Under the pieces are notes generated by a model. The model was not told the DNA's origin. It saw only the letters and a program-made list of their open reading frames with translations, and ran no database searches. This document shows positions 25,268 through 33,748 of a DNA stretch of 51,732 nt, piece after piece; the stretch's first letter is position 1, and each line of letters starts with the position of its first letter. A program made the translations under genes and the position numbers. The stretch comes from Candidatus Olsenella pullistercoris (GTDB lineage Bacteria > Actinomycetota > Coriobacteriia > Coriobacteriales > Atopobiaceae), in NCBI GenBank assembly GCA_019116525.1, contig DXBM01000011.1, positions 1 through 51,732 of the forward strand, in the 5' to 3' direction.

Positions 25268-26824
25268 TTAGCCAAGCACGGTGGCTCCCGCGAAGACGAG
25301 CACCATCATCGCGAGGACGAAGGCGAAGGCGTACGGGGCCACCTTGCCGAGGAGCTCGCCGTCCTTGCCCGTGAGGCCGCACGCGGCACAGCCGATGGCG
25401 ATGTTCTGGGGCGAGATCATCTTGCCCGCGCTCACGCCGAGCGAGTTGGAGGCAACGAGCCAGGTCGGGTCGGCGCCGATGGACTGCGCGGCCTGGAGCT
25501 GGACGTTGCCAAAGAGCACCTCGCTCGAGGTGCCAGAGCCGGTCACGAAGGTGCCGAGGGCGCCCAGCAGCGGTGCGACGAGCGGATAGGCTCCGCCGAG
25601 CGCCGTCACGAAGAACGCGGAAATGCTCGCGATCATGCCCGAGTAGCCCATGATCTTGGCGCAGGCAAGGACGCCGAGCATGGTGATGACGGTCTTGCTC
25701 ATCTGCTTGCAAGTGGCTCCCAGCACGGCGAGCATCTCGCGCGCGGGGCACCGCTGGATGATGCCGCCGATGATGCCGCAGGCAAAGATCAGCACGCCGG
25801 GCGTGTTGACCCAGGAGAAGGTCAGCGTGGCTGTTGGGTCGCCCGCGTAGATGTTGACCGTGCTCTTGATGGCAGAGAGCGGGCCGTTGATGAAGGGGAA
25901 GAGCTTGCTCGTGAGGAGCAGCACCACGAAGATGAGGGCAAAGGGGACCCAGGCGCGGAGCTTCTCGGCGACGGGGGCGTCGGGCTCCGTCTCAGAGGCG
26001 GAGGCGAGGCGATACTCCTCGGGCACCGTGGCGCCGCTCTTGTGCAGGCGCAGCGCGTAGACGAACGTGAGCGCGAGCGACACGACGGAGGCGACGACGT
26101 CGGGCAGGTCGCCGCCGATGAAGTGCGCGGCGAGGATGAGGCACGCTGCGAACGAGACGCCCGAGACGAGCGCGATGGGCACAGTCCCCTTGAGCGCCTT
26201 GGGGCCGCCGCCCACGATCGCGACCATGAGCAGCGGGCAGGCGACGACGAACGGGAACACCTGGATTGCCTGGACCGTGGCGAGCTCCACTACGTCGATG
26301 CCCGTGATTGAGGCGAGCGTGGTGGTGGGGATGCCGATGGAGCCGAACATCGTGGGCACGCCGTTGGCGACGAGGCACGCGAGGATGGAGGTGACAGGAG
26401 AGATGCCGAGCGCCATGAGCATGCTCGCGGGGATGGCGACCGCCGTGCCGAAGCCGGCCATGCCCTCAAGGAAGCCGCCGAAGCACCAGCCGATGAGCAG
26501 CGTGAGGACGCGCTTGTCGGCAGAGACGGAGCAGAGCATGCCCTTGATCGTCTCCATTGCCCCGGTGTGCACCGTCAGGTTGTAGGTGAAGACGGCGGCG
26601 ATGATGACGATCACGATGGGCCAGAGCGCCATCGCAAAGCCCTCGAGCGCCGCGGTGGCCATGTTGGTTGCGGACATGCCCCAGCCCAGCATGGCGCAGG
26701 CAATGGCAACGAGCAGGGCCCCGAGGCTGGCCTTGTAGGCCTCCATGTGCAGGCCGCACAGGGCGATGACAAGCCAGATGATGGGCGCAAGGGCGAGGAC
26801 GAACATACCAAAGAGCTCGAGCAT
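25268..26824 (-). CDS. lldP: L-lactate permease
   Basis: A 518-residue transporter of the LctP/LldP family, importing lactate (and in some members glycolate) with protons. It has about thirteen hydrophobic segments and family text GMAGFGTAVAIPASMLMALG, NGVPTMFGSIGIPTTTLA, LGTFVTGSGTSSEVLFGNVQ and SNSLGVSAGKMISPQNIAIG. The ATG at 26824 has CTGGAG just upstream and opens MLELFGMFV directly into helix 1; an upstream ATG at 26854 lacks a site. No lactate-utilisation genes lie next to it. A perfect-repeat region separates it from rlmI on the same strand. Confidence 0.92.
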   Translation of the reverse strand: MLELFGMFVLALAPIIWLVIALCGLHMEAYKASLGALLVAIACAMLGWGMSATNMATAALEGFAMALWPIVIVIIAAVFTYNLTVHTGAMETIKGMLCSVSADKRVLTLLIGWCFGGFLEGMAGFGTAVAIPASMLMALGISPVTSILACLVANGVPTMFGSIGIPTTTLASITGIDVVELATVQAIQVFPFVVACPLLMVAIVGGGPKALKGTVPIALVSGVSFAACLILAAHFIGGDLPDVVASVVSLALTFVYALRLHKSGATVPEEYRLASASETEPDAPVAEKLRAWVPFALIFVVLLLTSKLFPFINGPLSAIKSTVNIYAGDPTATLTFSWVNTPGVLIFACGIIGGIIQRCPAREMLAVLGATCKQMSKTVITMLGVLACAKIMGYSGMIASISAFFVTALGGAYPLVAPLLGALGTFVTGSGTSSEVLFGNVQLQAAQSIGADPTWLVASNSLGVSAGKMISPQNIAIGCAACGLTGKDGELLGKVAPYAFAFVLAMMVLVFAGATVLG

Positions 26825-26896
26825 GGTGACTCCAGGGGTCGGGACGGCAATCAAGCTCTTAATGTATCACTCGCGTGGGGCGCAGGGGTTGACGGA

Positions 26897-26962
26897 GGGG
26901 ACGGGGGCCTCTGTCAGGTCTCTGACAGAGGGGACGGGGGCATCTGTCAGGTCTCTGTCCCC
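26897..26962. repeat. Tandem pair of 33-bp GACAGAGGGGAC-type repeats
   Basis: Two 33-bp units (26897-26929, 26930-26962) share GGGGACGGGGGC and TCTGTCAGGTCTCTG. Inside, CCTCTGTCAG (26908-26917) pairs with CTGACAGAGG (26922-26931), and AGGGGAC pairs with GTCCCCT further on. It lies just beyond the rlmI stop, between rlmI and lldP on the minus strand, and is related to the hairpin at 29063-29117. Possible terminator or dispersed palindrome. Confidence 0.7.
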
Positions 26963-26972
26963 TTTGTCATGC

Positions 26973-28256
26973 CTAGACCACCTGGAAGATGAAGAAGTCG
27001 AGGTAGTGGCTCTCGGGGAAGCCCCAAAGGATGGGGTGGTCGGGCGCCTGCTGACGCTCCTCGACCTGCTTGAGCTGGACGTTCGCAACGTGGGCGGCGT
27101 CGGCGACGGCCTTGGCGAGAAGGTCGCGCGTCATGAAGTGGGAGCAGCTGCACGTGGCGAGGTAGCCGCCGCGGGGCAGGAGCCTCAGGGCCTCGCAGTT
27201 GATCTCGCGGTACCCGCGCGCGGCGTGGGCGACGGTTCCGCGGCTCTTGGTGAAGGCGGGCGGATCGAGCACGATAAGGTCGAACGGACCGCCCTCCTCG
27301 CGCAGCCTGCCGCGGTCGCGCCTCAGTTCGGGAAGGTAGTCGAGGACGTTGGCGCACGTGAAGCCCATGCGGTCGGAGAGGCCGTTCAGGCGCGCGTTCT
27401 TCTCGGCGAGGTCAAGGGCGGACTGGCTCACGTCGACGCACCGTACGAAGTCGGCGCCGCCCGCGGCGACGTTCATGCCGAAGGGGCCAACGTGGCAGAA
27501 GCAGTCGAGCACGCGACGCCCGTGCGCGAGGCGCCGCACTGCGCGGCGATTGTACTTCTGGTCGAGGAAGAAGCCGGTCTTCTGGCTATTCTCGATGTCG
27601 ACGGCGAACGAGAGGCCGTTCTCGCGCACGGAGACGACGGGCGAGTTCGGCGCGGGCGCCCCGTCCCACCAGCCCTTGTAGAGCGGAAGCCCCTCCTTGG
27701 CGCGCGACGGCGCGTCGTTGCGCTCGTAGATGGCGCACACGTCCTGCCCGCTGTCTCGAAGCGTCTCGAGCAGGAGCGGGTAGACGGTGTCGCGCAGGCG
27801 CTCCATGCCCACGGTGCCGACCTGTGCCACCAAGACGTGCTCGTAGCGGTCGACTACGAGGCCGGGCATGCCGTCCGCCTCCGAGAAGACCACGCGGCAG
27901 CAGGAGAGGTCGCTCTCGGCGCCCGGGAGCCCGCGCCCTCCCAGGCAGCTGACGCGATGCTGCCACGCCCAGCGCACGCGGCGCTCCCAGAACCGCTCGT
28001 CGACAAGGTCGTTGGCGTTGCGGGTCACCAGGCGGACGCGAATCTTGCTCTGCTCTGACAGCAGGCCGGTGCCCTGCCACGTTCCGTTCTCCTCAAAGAC
28101 GTCGACCACGTCGCCGTTCTCGGCGGGGCGGCCGTCGACGGAGGAGGGCTCGCAGCGCAGGACCTCGCCCTCAAAGACCCAAGGGTGCCCGCCGGAGAGC
28201 GAGCGCGCCGCCTTGCGGGTGACGATGATCCGCGGGTAGGGACGGGTCTGCTTCAT
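26973..28256 (-). CDS. rlmI: RlmI-type 23S rRNA (cytosine-C5) methyltransferase
   Basis: A 427-residue class I SAM methyltransferase. An N-terminal PUA-like domain (SLSGGHPWVFEGEVLRCE) is followed by the RlmI middle domain (LVVDRYEHVLVAQV, GFFLDQKYNRRAVRRL) and a Rossmann core (RVLDCFCHVGPFGMNVAAGGA, CVDVSQSALDLAEKNARLNG, DLIVLDPPAFTKSR). In E. coli RlmI methylates C1962. The PGYREINCEALRLLPRGGYLATCSCSH-like end (CSCS) matches the group. It has GGAGAACCC before the ATG. The gene diverges from deoC. Confidence 0.9.
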   Translation of the reverse strand: MKQTRPYPRIIVTRKAARSLSGGHPWVFEGEVLRCEPSSVDGRPAENGDVVDVFEENGTWQGTGLLSEQSKIRVRLVTRNANDLVDERFWERRVRWAWQHRVSCLGGRGLPGAESDLSCCRVVFSEADGMPGLVVDRYEHVLVAQVGTVGMERLRDTVYPLLLETLRDSGQDVCAIYERNDAPSRAKEGLPLYKGWWDGAPAPNSPVVSVRENGLSFAVDIENSQKTGFFLDQKYNRRAVRRLAHGRRVLDCFCHVGPFGMNVAAGGADFVRCVDVSQSALDLAEKNARLNGLSDRMGFTCANVLDYLPELRRDRGRLREEGGPFDLIVLDPPAFTKSRGTVAHAARGYREINCEALRLLPRGGYLATCSCSHFMTRDLLAKAVADAAHVANVQLKQVEERQQAPDHPILWGFPESHYLDFFIFQVV

Positions 28257-28377
28257 GGGTTCTCCTTGTCACGCTCGGCGCACTTCTCGGGCAGCTCCCT
28301 GTCATTATGTGCCAGACTGGACGGAGGCGGGGCGCACGGTCCCCGCGCGTGCGCCTGTCTGACCGAAGGGAGACACG

Positions 28378-29052
28378 ATGGAGCTCACTCGCGAGCAGCT
28401 CGCTTCCATGATCGACCACACCAACCTCAAGGCGTTCGCGACGCGCGACGACATGCGCAGGCTCTGTGAGGAGGCGCGCGCGTGCGGCTTCAAGTCCGTT
28501 GCCATCAACGGGTGCCAGGTCCCGGTCTGCCGCGAGCTCCTTGCCGACTCGGAGGTGCAGATGGATGCCACCGTTGGCTTCCCTCTTGGCCAGACGAGCG
28601 TTGCCATGAAGGTGGCAGAGGCCCGCGAGATCCTCGAGGGTGGCTGCGGCGAGTTTGACTACGTGCTGAACGTCGGGCGCGTCCGCGAGGGCGACTACGA
28701 CTATATCGAGGACGAGATGCGCCAGCTCGTTGCCGTTGCCCGCGAGGCGGGTGCCGGCTGCAAGGTGATTCTGGAGACGTGCTACCTCACGAACGAGCAG
28801 ATCGAGCGCGTCTGCGAGGTCGCGCGCCGCGTGCGCCCGGACTTCGTCAAGACGTCGACGGGCTTTGGCAGCGGCGGTGCGACCGTCGAGCACGTGCGCC
28901 TCATGAAGCAGACCGTGGGAGACGACGTGCAGGTCAAGGCATCCGGTGGAATCCGTGACCTCGCCGGCGCGCTAGCCATGATCGAGGCGGGGGCCACGCG
29001 CCTCGGCACCTCTGCCGGTGTGAGCATCCTGAGCGAGCTCTCCGCGGAGTAG
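28378..29052 (+). CDS. deoC: Deoxyribose-phosphate aldolase
   Basis: Cleaves 2-deoxyribose-5-phosphate to acetaldehyde and glyceraldehyde-3-phosphate in nucleoside catabolism. The 224-residue TIM barrel starts with IDHTNLKAF. It carries EFDYVLNVG (catalytic Asp region), the Schiff-base lysine in VKTSTGFG and the second lysine in VKASGGIRD. The ATG has GAAGGGAG upstream. It is a single gene here and ends with a long hairpin shared with the convergent helicase. Confidence 0.95.
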   Translation: MELTREQLASMIDHTNLKAFATRDDMRRLCEEARACGFKSVAINGCQVPVCRELLADSEVQMDATVGFPLGQTSVAMKVAEAREILEGGCGEFDYVLNVGRVREGDYDYIEDEMRQLVAVAREAGAGCKVILETCYLTNEQIERVCEVARRVRPDFVKTSTGFGSGGATVEHVRLMKQTVGDDVQVKASGGIRDLAGALAMIEAGATRLGTSAGVSILSELSAE

Positions 29053-29062
29053 CGCGGTCGAA

Positions 29063-29117
29063 AACCTGACAGAGGGGACGGAGGCTTGACAGAGTCCCCC
29101 GTCCCCTCTGTCAGGTT
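29063..29117. terminator. 19-bp perfect stem between deoC and helicase
   Basis: Arms 29063-29081 and 29099-29117 are exact reverse complements (core CTGACAGAGGGGAC) with a 17-base loop. The right arm touches the helicase stop codon (29116-29118). Placed to end both convergent genes, but there is no clear U-tract on the deoC side; on the helicase side GGTTTTCGAC follows. Same sequence family as 26897-26962. Confidence 0.7.
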
Positions 29118-30378
29118 AGTAGTGCCTTCCGTAGCGGCCGCCCCCAAAGCCGCGGCCGCGGGAGCGAGAGCCCGAGAACATCGTCCGCTTCGAGCGGGTG
29201 GTCGACCGGCTCGCTTGTGGCACGATGCGTCCGGCGTCGTAGGGGAAGTCGGGCAGGTCCCACACGGGCACGAGCTTCTTGGTGAAGTACTCGATCTCGC
29301 GCAGCGGGCTGATCTCGTCGGGCGCCACGAAGGTGTAGGCGTGCCCGGTGGCCCCGGCGCGTCCCGTGCGACCGATTCGGTGGACGTAGTCCTCGGGGTC
29401 CATGGGAACGTCGAAGTTGACCACGGCGTCAATGCCCGAGACGTCGATGCCACGGCTCATGACGTCGGTGGCAACGAGCACCTGGACCTTCCCGTCGCGG
29501 AAGCGCTCGAGCGCGCGGGCGCGAGCCTGCTGCGGGCGGTCCGCGTGCATGACGTCAACCTTCACGCCTACGTTCTTGAGGGTCTTCGAGACGTCGTCCA
29601 CGCGGTGCTTGGTCCGGCAGAAGACGAGCACGCGCTCGGGCTTCTCGCCGGCGGCGCCTCCGGTCTCGAGAAGGGCGCGCAGCAGCTCGATCTTCTGGCC
29701 CTGCGTCACAGGGCAGAGGTGCTCCTCAACGGTGTCCGCGGTCTCTCCCACGCGGGAGATCTCCACCGAGGCGGGGTCCGTGAGCAGCGCGTCGATGGTG
29801 GACTTGATCGAGGGCGGGATGGTGGCAGAGAAGAGGAGCGTCTGGTGACGCTTGGGGAGCGCGTGCATGATGCGGCGAACGGAGGGCCAGAAGCCCATGT
29901 CGAGCATGCGGTCTGCCTCGTCGAGGACGAGGACCTTGACCTGGGAGAGGCTCACGTGGTTGTGCTCCATGAGGTCGATGAGCCTGCCGGGGGTGGCAAC
30001 GAGCAGGTCGCAGCCGCGCTCGAGCTCCTTGATCTGGCGGTCGAACTTGGTCCCGCCCATGACGATGACCGCGCGCTGGCCGGTCTGCTCGCACACGACC
30101 CTCACGACGTTGTCGATCTGGGCGGCGAGCTCGCGCGTGGGTGTGACGACGAGGGCGTGCGGCCCCTTGCCCTCGGCGCCAGCGATGAGCTGCAGCGTGG
30201 GCAGCGCGAAGGCAGCCGTCTTGCCCGTGCCGGTCTGGGCGGACGCAACGATGTCGCGCCCGGAGAGCACGACGGGAATTGCCTGTGCCTGAACGGGGGT
30301 CGGCGCGGTGAAGCCGAGGGAATCGACCCCGGCGAGAATCTGCTCGTTTAGCCCGAGCTCGGCAAATGTAGTAGTCAT
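29116..30378 (-). CDS. DEAD-box RNA helicase (RhlE-like)
   Basis: A 420-residue ATP-dependent RNA helicase. All motifs are visible: Q motif GFTAPTPVQAQAIP, motif I SAQTGTGKTAAF, Ia PTRELAAQ, II VLDEADRMLDMG, III FSATIPP, V DVMSRGIDV and VI HRIGRTGRAG. The short Arg/Gly-rich end (GSRSRGRGFGGGRYGR) is an RNA-contact tail as in RhlE. The ATG at 30378 has no Shine-Dalgarno, but a TATACT lies 7 bases upstream (30391-30386), so the mRNA may be leaderless. The frame extends to 30450 but into the promoter. It diverges from metA. Confidence 0.92.
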   Translation of the reverse strand: MTTTFAELGLNEQILAGVDSLGFTAPTPVQAQAIPVVLSGRDIVASAQTGTGKTAAFALPTLQLIAGAEGKGPHALVVTPTRELAAQIDNVVRVVCEQTGQRAVIVMGGTKFDRQIKELERGCDLLVATPGRLIDLMEHNHVSLSQVKVLVLDEADRMLDMGFWPSVRRIMHALPKRHQTLLFSATIPPSIKSTIDALLTDPASVEISRVGETADTVEEHLCPVTQGQKIELLRALLETGGAAGEKPERVLVFCRTKHRVDDVSKTLKNVGVKVDVMHADRPQQARARALERFRDGKVQVLVATDVMSRGIDVSGIDAVVNFDVPMDPEDYVHRIGRTGRAGATGHAYTFVAPDEISPLREIEYFTKKLVPVWDLPDFPYDAGRIVPQASRSTTRSKRTMFSGSRSRGRGFGGGRYGRHY

Positions 30379-30492
30379 GGGTGCAAGTATAGAGCATGGA
30401 ACCTCTTGGCGAGGGCGAGCGCGCCGCACGGTGGATTGCGGCGCGTCCAAGGCCGTATACTATTCGAGGTAACGCGCAGAAACGGAGTCCGC

Positions 30493-31467
30493 ATGCCCAT
30501 CAACATCCCCGACGGCCTGCCCGCCAAGACGATTCTCCAGCAGGAGCGAATCTTCGCGCTCGAGGAGGAGGTCGCGAGCCACCAGGAGATTCGTCCCCTG
30601 CGCGTGGCCATCCTCAACCTCATGCCCACCAAGATCGAGACCGAGACGCAGATCCTGCGACTCATCTCCAAGTCCCCGCTGCAGGTGAGCTGCGACTTCA
30701 TGCGCGTCTCCACTCACGAGTCCACGCACGTCTCCCAGGACCACCTGGTCAAGTTCTACGACACCTTCGACGCCTTCCGCGACAAGAACTACGACGGTCT
30801 CATCATCACCGGCGCCCCCGTCGAGCACCTTGAGTACGATCAGGTCGACTACTGGGACGAGTTCTGCGAGATCGTGGACTGGAGCCAGGAGCATGTCTTC
30901 TCGACGATGTTTCTCTGCTGGGGGGCGCTCGGCGCGCTGTGGCACCTCTACCAGATTCCCAAGCGCCAGCTCGGTGCCAAGCTCTTTGGCGTCTTCAAGC
31001 AGCGCCTCTGCGACGAGTACAGCTTCCTCACGAACGGCTTCGACGAGGTTCACTACATGCCGCACAGCCGGCATGCCGCGATCGACACAGGGGCGCTCTC
31101 GGAGCACCCGGAGCTGTGCGTGCTCTCGGAGGGCTTCACGAGCGGGCCGTCGCTCTTGGCCACGCGCGACTTCCATGAGGTCTACGTGACCGGTCACTTT
31201 GAGTACGGTCGCGACACCCTGGCCGACGAGTTCTGGCGCGACTTCCACAAGGGCCTGCCCATCCGCGTGCCCGAGAACTACTTCCCTGACGACGATCCCG
31301 AGCAGCAACCGCTCTTCACGTGGCGCGCGCATGCGAACCTGCTCTACCGTAACTGGCTCAACTGGGTCTACCAGATGACGCCGTACGACCTGGCGGAGAT
31401 TCCCGCTGCCGTCGCCGAGCTGCGCGAGCGGGCGACGGCCGCCACCGGCCACGTGGACAAGTTCTAG
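30493..31467 (+). CDS. metA: Homoserine O-acetyltransferase (MetA family)
   Basis: First committed step of methionine synthesis. The 324-residue protein opens MPINIPDGLPAK and has LNLMPTKIETETQ, the nucleophile Cys in FLCWGALGAL, MPHSRH and the C-terminal FTWRAHANLLYRNWLNWVYQ. The TGAPVEHLEYDQVDYW segment has Glu where succinyl-specific enzymes have Gly, a residue tied to acetyl-CoA use, so acetyl transfer is favoured. GGAGTCCGC precedes the ATG. TATACT at 30456-30461 may be the -10. I see no S-box riboswitch upstream. Confidence 0.93.
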   Translation: MPINIPDGLPAKTILQQERIFALEEEVASHQEIRPLRVAILNLMPTKIETETQILRLISKSPLQVSCDFMRVSTHESTHVSQDHLVKFYDTFDAFRDKNYDGLIITGAPVEHLEYDQVDYWDEFCEIVDWSQEHVFSTMFLCWGALGALWHLYQIPKRQLGAKLFGVFKQRLCDEYSFLTNGFDEVHYMPHSRHAAIDTGALSEHPELCVLSEGFTSGPSLLATRDFHEVYVTGHFEYGRDTLADEFWRDFHKGLPIRVPENYFPDDDPEQQPLFTWRAHANLLYRNWLNWVYQMTPYDLAEIPAAVAELRERATAATGHVDKF

Positions 31468-31478
31468 GCGAGAAGACC

Positions 31479-31922
31479 GTGGCAGAGGAGCGTCTGACAG
31501 AAGAGCTGCTTGAGCGCCTGCGCGCGTCTGCTCGTCCGGAGGCCTACCTCGACGAGGGTCTCACGATCGATCGCGAGCTGTCTGACTACCTGTACGAGTT
31601 GCGCATCGAGAAGGGCCTCAAGCGCTCTACGATTATCAAGGCCTGCGGCATCAACCAGACCCAGGGTTACGACATCTTTGGCGGAAAGAGCAAGCCCGGA
31701 CGTGACAAGGCCATCATGCTGTCTCTTGGCATGGGCTGCACCCTGCGTGAGACGCAGCGCATCATGCGCCTGGCTGGCGTGTCGGAGCTCTGGCCCAAGA
31801 CGCGCCGCGACGCCATCATCATCTGGTGCATAGAGCACGGCATGTCTTGCCAAGAGACCGACGACGAACTCTTCCGTCTGAACGAGGATACCCTTTTCAA
31901 GAACACCGGCCCGCTCACCTAG
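31479..31922 (+). CDS. Helix-turn-helix protein beside Ser/Thr kinase
   Basis: A 147-residue protein. The middle (about 30-95) looks like an XRE-type helix-turn-helix: LRIEKGLKRSTIIKACGINQTQGYDIFGGKSKPGRDKAIMLSLGMG, read in pieces such as KRSTIIKACGINQTQGYDIF. The rest has no family I recognise. The GTG start has GCGAGAAG four bases before it, 11 bases after metA. The kinase gene follows 95 bases on, across a hairpin region. Such HTH genes next to Ser/Thr kinases occur in Firmicutes and Actinobacteria, so it may be a kinase target or partner; this is inference. Confidence 0.75.
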   Translation: MAEERLTEELLERLRASARPEAYLDEGLTIDRELSDYLYELRIEKGLKRSTIIKACGINQTQGYDIFGGKSKPGRDKAIMLSLGMGCTLRETQRIMRLAGVSELWPKTRRDAIIIWCIEHGMSCQETDDELFRLNEDTLFKNTGPLT

Positions 31923-31973
31923 GTTCGTTGGCAGTTCAGCTGCCAACTGAGGACTCAGTTGGCAACGGAACCT
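31921..31973. repeat. Nested palindromes with alternative hairpins
   Basis: TTGGCAG (31928-31934 area) can pair with CTGCCAA (31940-31946), or the overlapping GCCAACTGAG (31942-31951) with CTCAGTTGGC (31954-31963). The outer ends AGGTTC and GGAACCT also match. The two inner stems exclude each other. Related CAGTTGCCAACTG palindromes occur at 35577-35597 and 36956-36988. Possible terminator or attenuator between the HTH and kinase genes. Confidence 0.6.
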
Positions 31974-32017
31974 AAGCTCTATGGAGAGGGCCAAAGGTCG
32001 AGAAGAACGGGCGGAGA

Positions 32018-33727
32018 GTGGACGACGAGCAAATCATGCATGCCATGGATCTTGATGACGCCTATCGTGTGGAACGCGTGCTCGCCCGTGGGGCGGGCGG
32101 CGTGACCGAGATTGTGACGCTGGGGGAGTCGGGGCCGTTCGTCCGCAAGCGCATACCGTCCAAGCTGGCGCGTCGAGGCGTGTGGGGTACCCTCGCCGAG
32201 TGCGACTCCGCGCGCTTGCCTCATGTGATTGCCACCTACGAGATGCCGGACGAGTTCGTGGCGGTGTGCGACTTCGTTCCCGGCGAGAATCTGGAGCAGC
32301 TCTTGTCCGCGCGAGGGCGCCTTGCCGAGACGGACGCTACGCGCCTGGTGGTTCAGCTCTGCGAGGCTGCCGCCGCGCTCCACGCGCATGGCATCATCCA
32401 TCGGGACATCTCGCCAACCAATGTGATCGTGGCGGCGGACGGTGCGCACCTCATCGATCTGGGCATTGCGCGCTTTAGGGCCGAGGGCGCCACGCACGAC
32501 ACTACGCAGCTCGGCACTCCCGGCTTTGCCGCTCCCGAGCAGCACGGCTTTGCTCAGACCGACGCCCGCACCGATGTCTACTCCCTTGGGCGCGTGTTGG
32601 GCTACCTACTCACAGGCGTTCGCCCCGAGATGCCAGATGCCGCAGAGTACGAACAGGCCCTCGCAGACGAGAAGATCGTGTCGCCGCAGATGCGGGCCAT
32701 CGTGGAGCGTGCGAGCGCCTTCGAGCCCAGCGCGCGCTACCAGAGCGCGGCGGAGCTTGCCCGCGCGCTGGGGGCGGAGGTGGCGGACGCGGCAGCATCA
32801 GCGACCGGCTCTACCGCAACGACTATGTCGGGAACAGAGGACGATGCGGAGTCTGCTGTCAAGGGACCTGCCGTGACGGGGGGCTCGCACCTGCCTGTTG
32901 TCAAGGTCGCTCTCTGCGCTGCCCTGTTGATTGGCCTGGTTGGGGCTATCGCGCTCTTTGTGATTGACGCGGTTTCTGGCAACGGGTCGACGGGTGGGCG
33001 GACCGACGGGTCGGATGGCGGGGAATCCGAGGGCTCGATTTCGGCGCTCTTCCCGGACTTGGACGACTTGGCAGACGGGAATGCAAGCGCCGGCGCGGGG
33101 ACCGGACAAAACGGCTCGCGCGCGGATGGTGCTGGCACCCAAAATGCGGATGAGAACCCGCTGGAGGTCGTAGAGTTTGGCTGGTCCGCGGGCTCAAGCG
33201 GCTACATCAGCTACGCCTTTGGCCTGCGCAACAACGCTAACACGCTCATCGAGTATCCGGCGGTGACCGTCACCGGGCGAGACGCCGACGGCTCCGTGCT
33301 CTTCTCGGACGACTGGGTTGTCTCTGAGGTGGCGGCAGGGGAGACGGGCTACTTTGCCTCTATAGCGGGCAACGGGACCGCTCCGGCAACGGTGGAAATC
33401 ACCCCCATCGCGCCAGATGACTATCAGTACACGTCACTTTCTGAAGCGCGCACGGTCTTCTCGGTCTCGGGTGCGCGTGAGGTGTCAGACGGCTTTGGAG
33501 GCATCCAGTTCGTGGGCGAGGTCACCACCGAGAAGGACGGCGGCTCAACGGGCATGGGCCAGGTCATCTTGAGCGTTGTGCTGCGTGATGAGTCTGGGCA
33601 GATTATCTACGGGGCCAGCGGCTTTGCCGACCGGCCTGCCGTGGGGGAGACAACCTCGTTTGCGATTGACGCCTTCGGTGCGCCCAGGGACTATGCGAGC
33701 TTTGAGGTCTACGCCTGTCCGTGGTAA
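32018..33727 (+). CDS. Transmembrane serine/threonine protein kinase
   Basis: A 569-residue Hanks-type kinase with an outside domain. The kinase domain (about 17-270) has the glycine loop LARGAGG, the ATP lysine K44 (FVRKRIP), HRDISPTN with H128-D130, a DLG (147-149) in place of DFG, and the APE-like AAPEQ. A linker leads to one membrane helix near 291-315 and an extracytoplasmic Ser/Gly/Asp-rich spacer (about 320-375). The end domain is beta-rich (about 385-569) and of FxLxN-like type (YAFGLRNNANTLIEYPAVTVTG). No PASTA repeats are present. The GTG at 32018 is a fair start. It ends 21 bases from the convergent SPFH gene. Confidence 0.88.
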   Translation: MDDEQIMHAMDLDDAYRVERVLARGAGGVTEIVTLGESGPFVRKRIPSKLARRGVWGTLAECDSARLPHVIATYEMPDEFVAVCDFVPGENLEQLLSARGRLAETDATRLVVQLCEAAAALHAHGIIHRDISPTNVIVAADGAHLIDLGIARFRAEGATHDTTQLGTPGFAAPEQHGFAQTDARTDVYSLGRVLGYLLTGVRPEMPDAAEYEQALADEKIVSPQMRAIVERASAFEPSARYQSAAELARALGAEVADAAASATGSTATTMSGTEDDAESAVKGPAVTGGSHLPVVKVALCAALLIGLVGAIALFVIDAVSGNGSTGGRTDGSDGGESEGSISALFPDLDDLADGNASAGAGTGQNGSRADGAGTQNADENPLEVVEFGWSAGSSGYISYAFGLRNNANTLIEYPAVTVTGRDADGSVLFSDDWVVSEVAAGETGYFASIAGNGTAPATVEITPIAPDDYQYTSLSEARTVFSVSGAREVSDGFGGIQFVGEVTTEKDGGSTGMGQVILSVVLRDESGQIIYGASGFADRPAVGETTSFAIDAFGAPRDYASFEVYACPW

Positions 33728-33748
33728 CCAGATCGCGGACGAGAAGCC

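Noticed and set aside
30379-30492. SAM riboswitch or T-box before metA
   Set aside because: The divergent spacer is only 114 bases and has no recognisable aptamer core.
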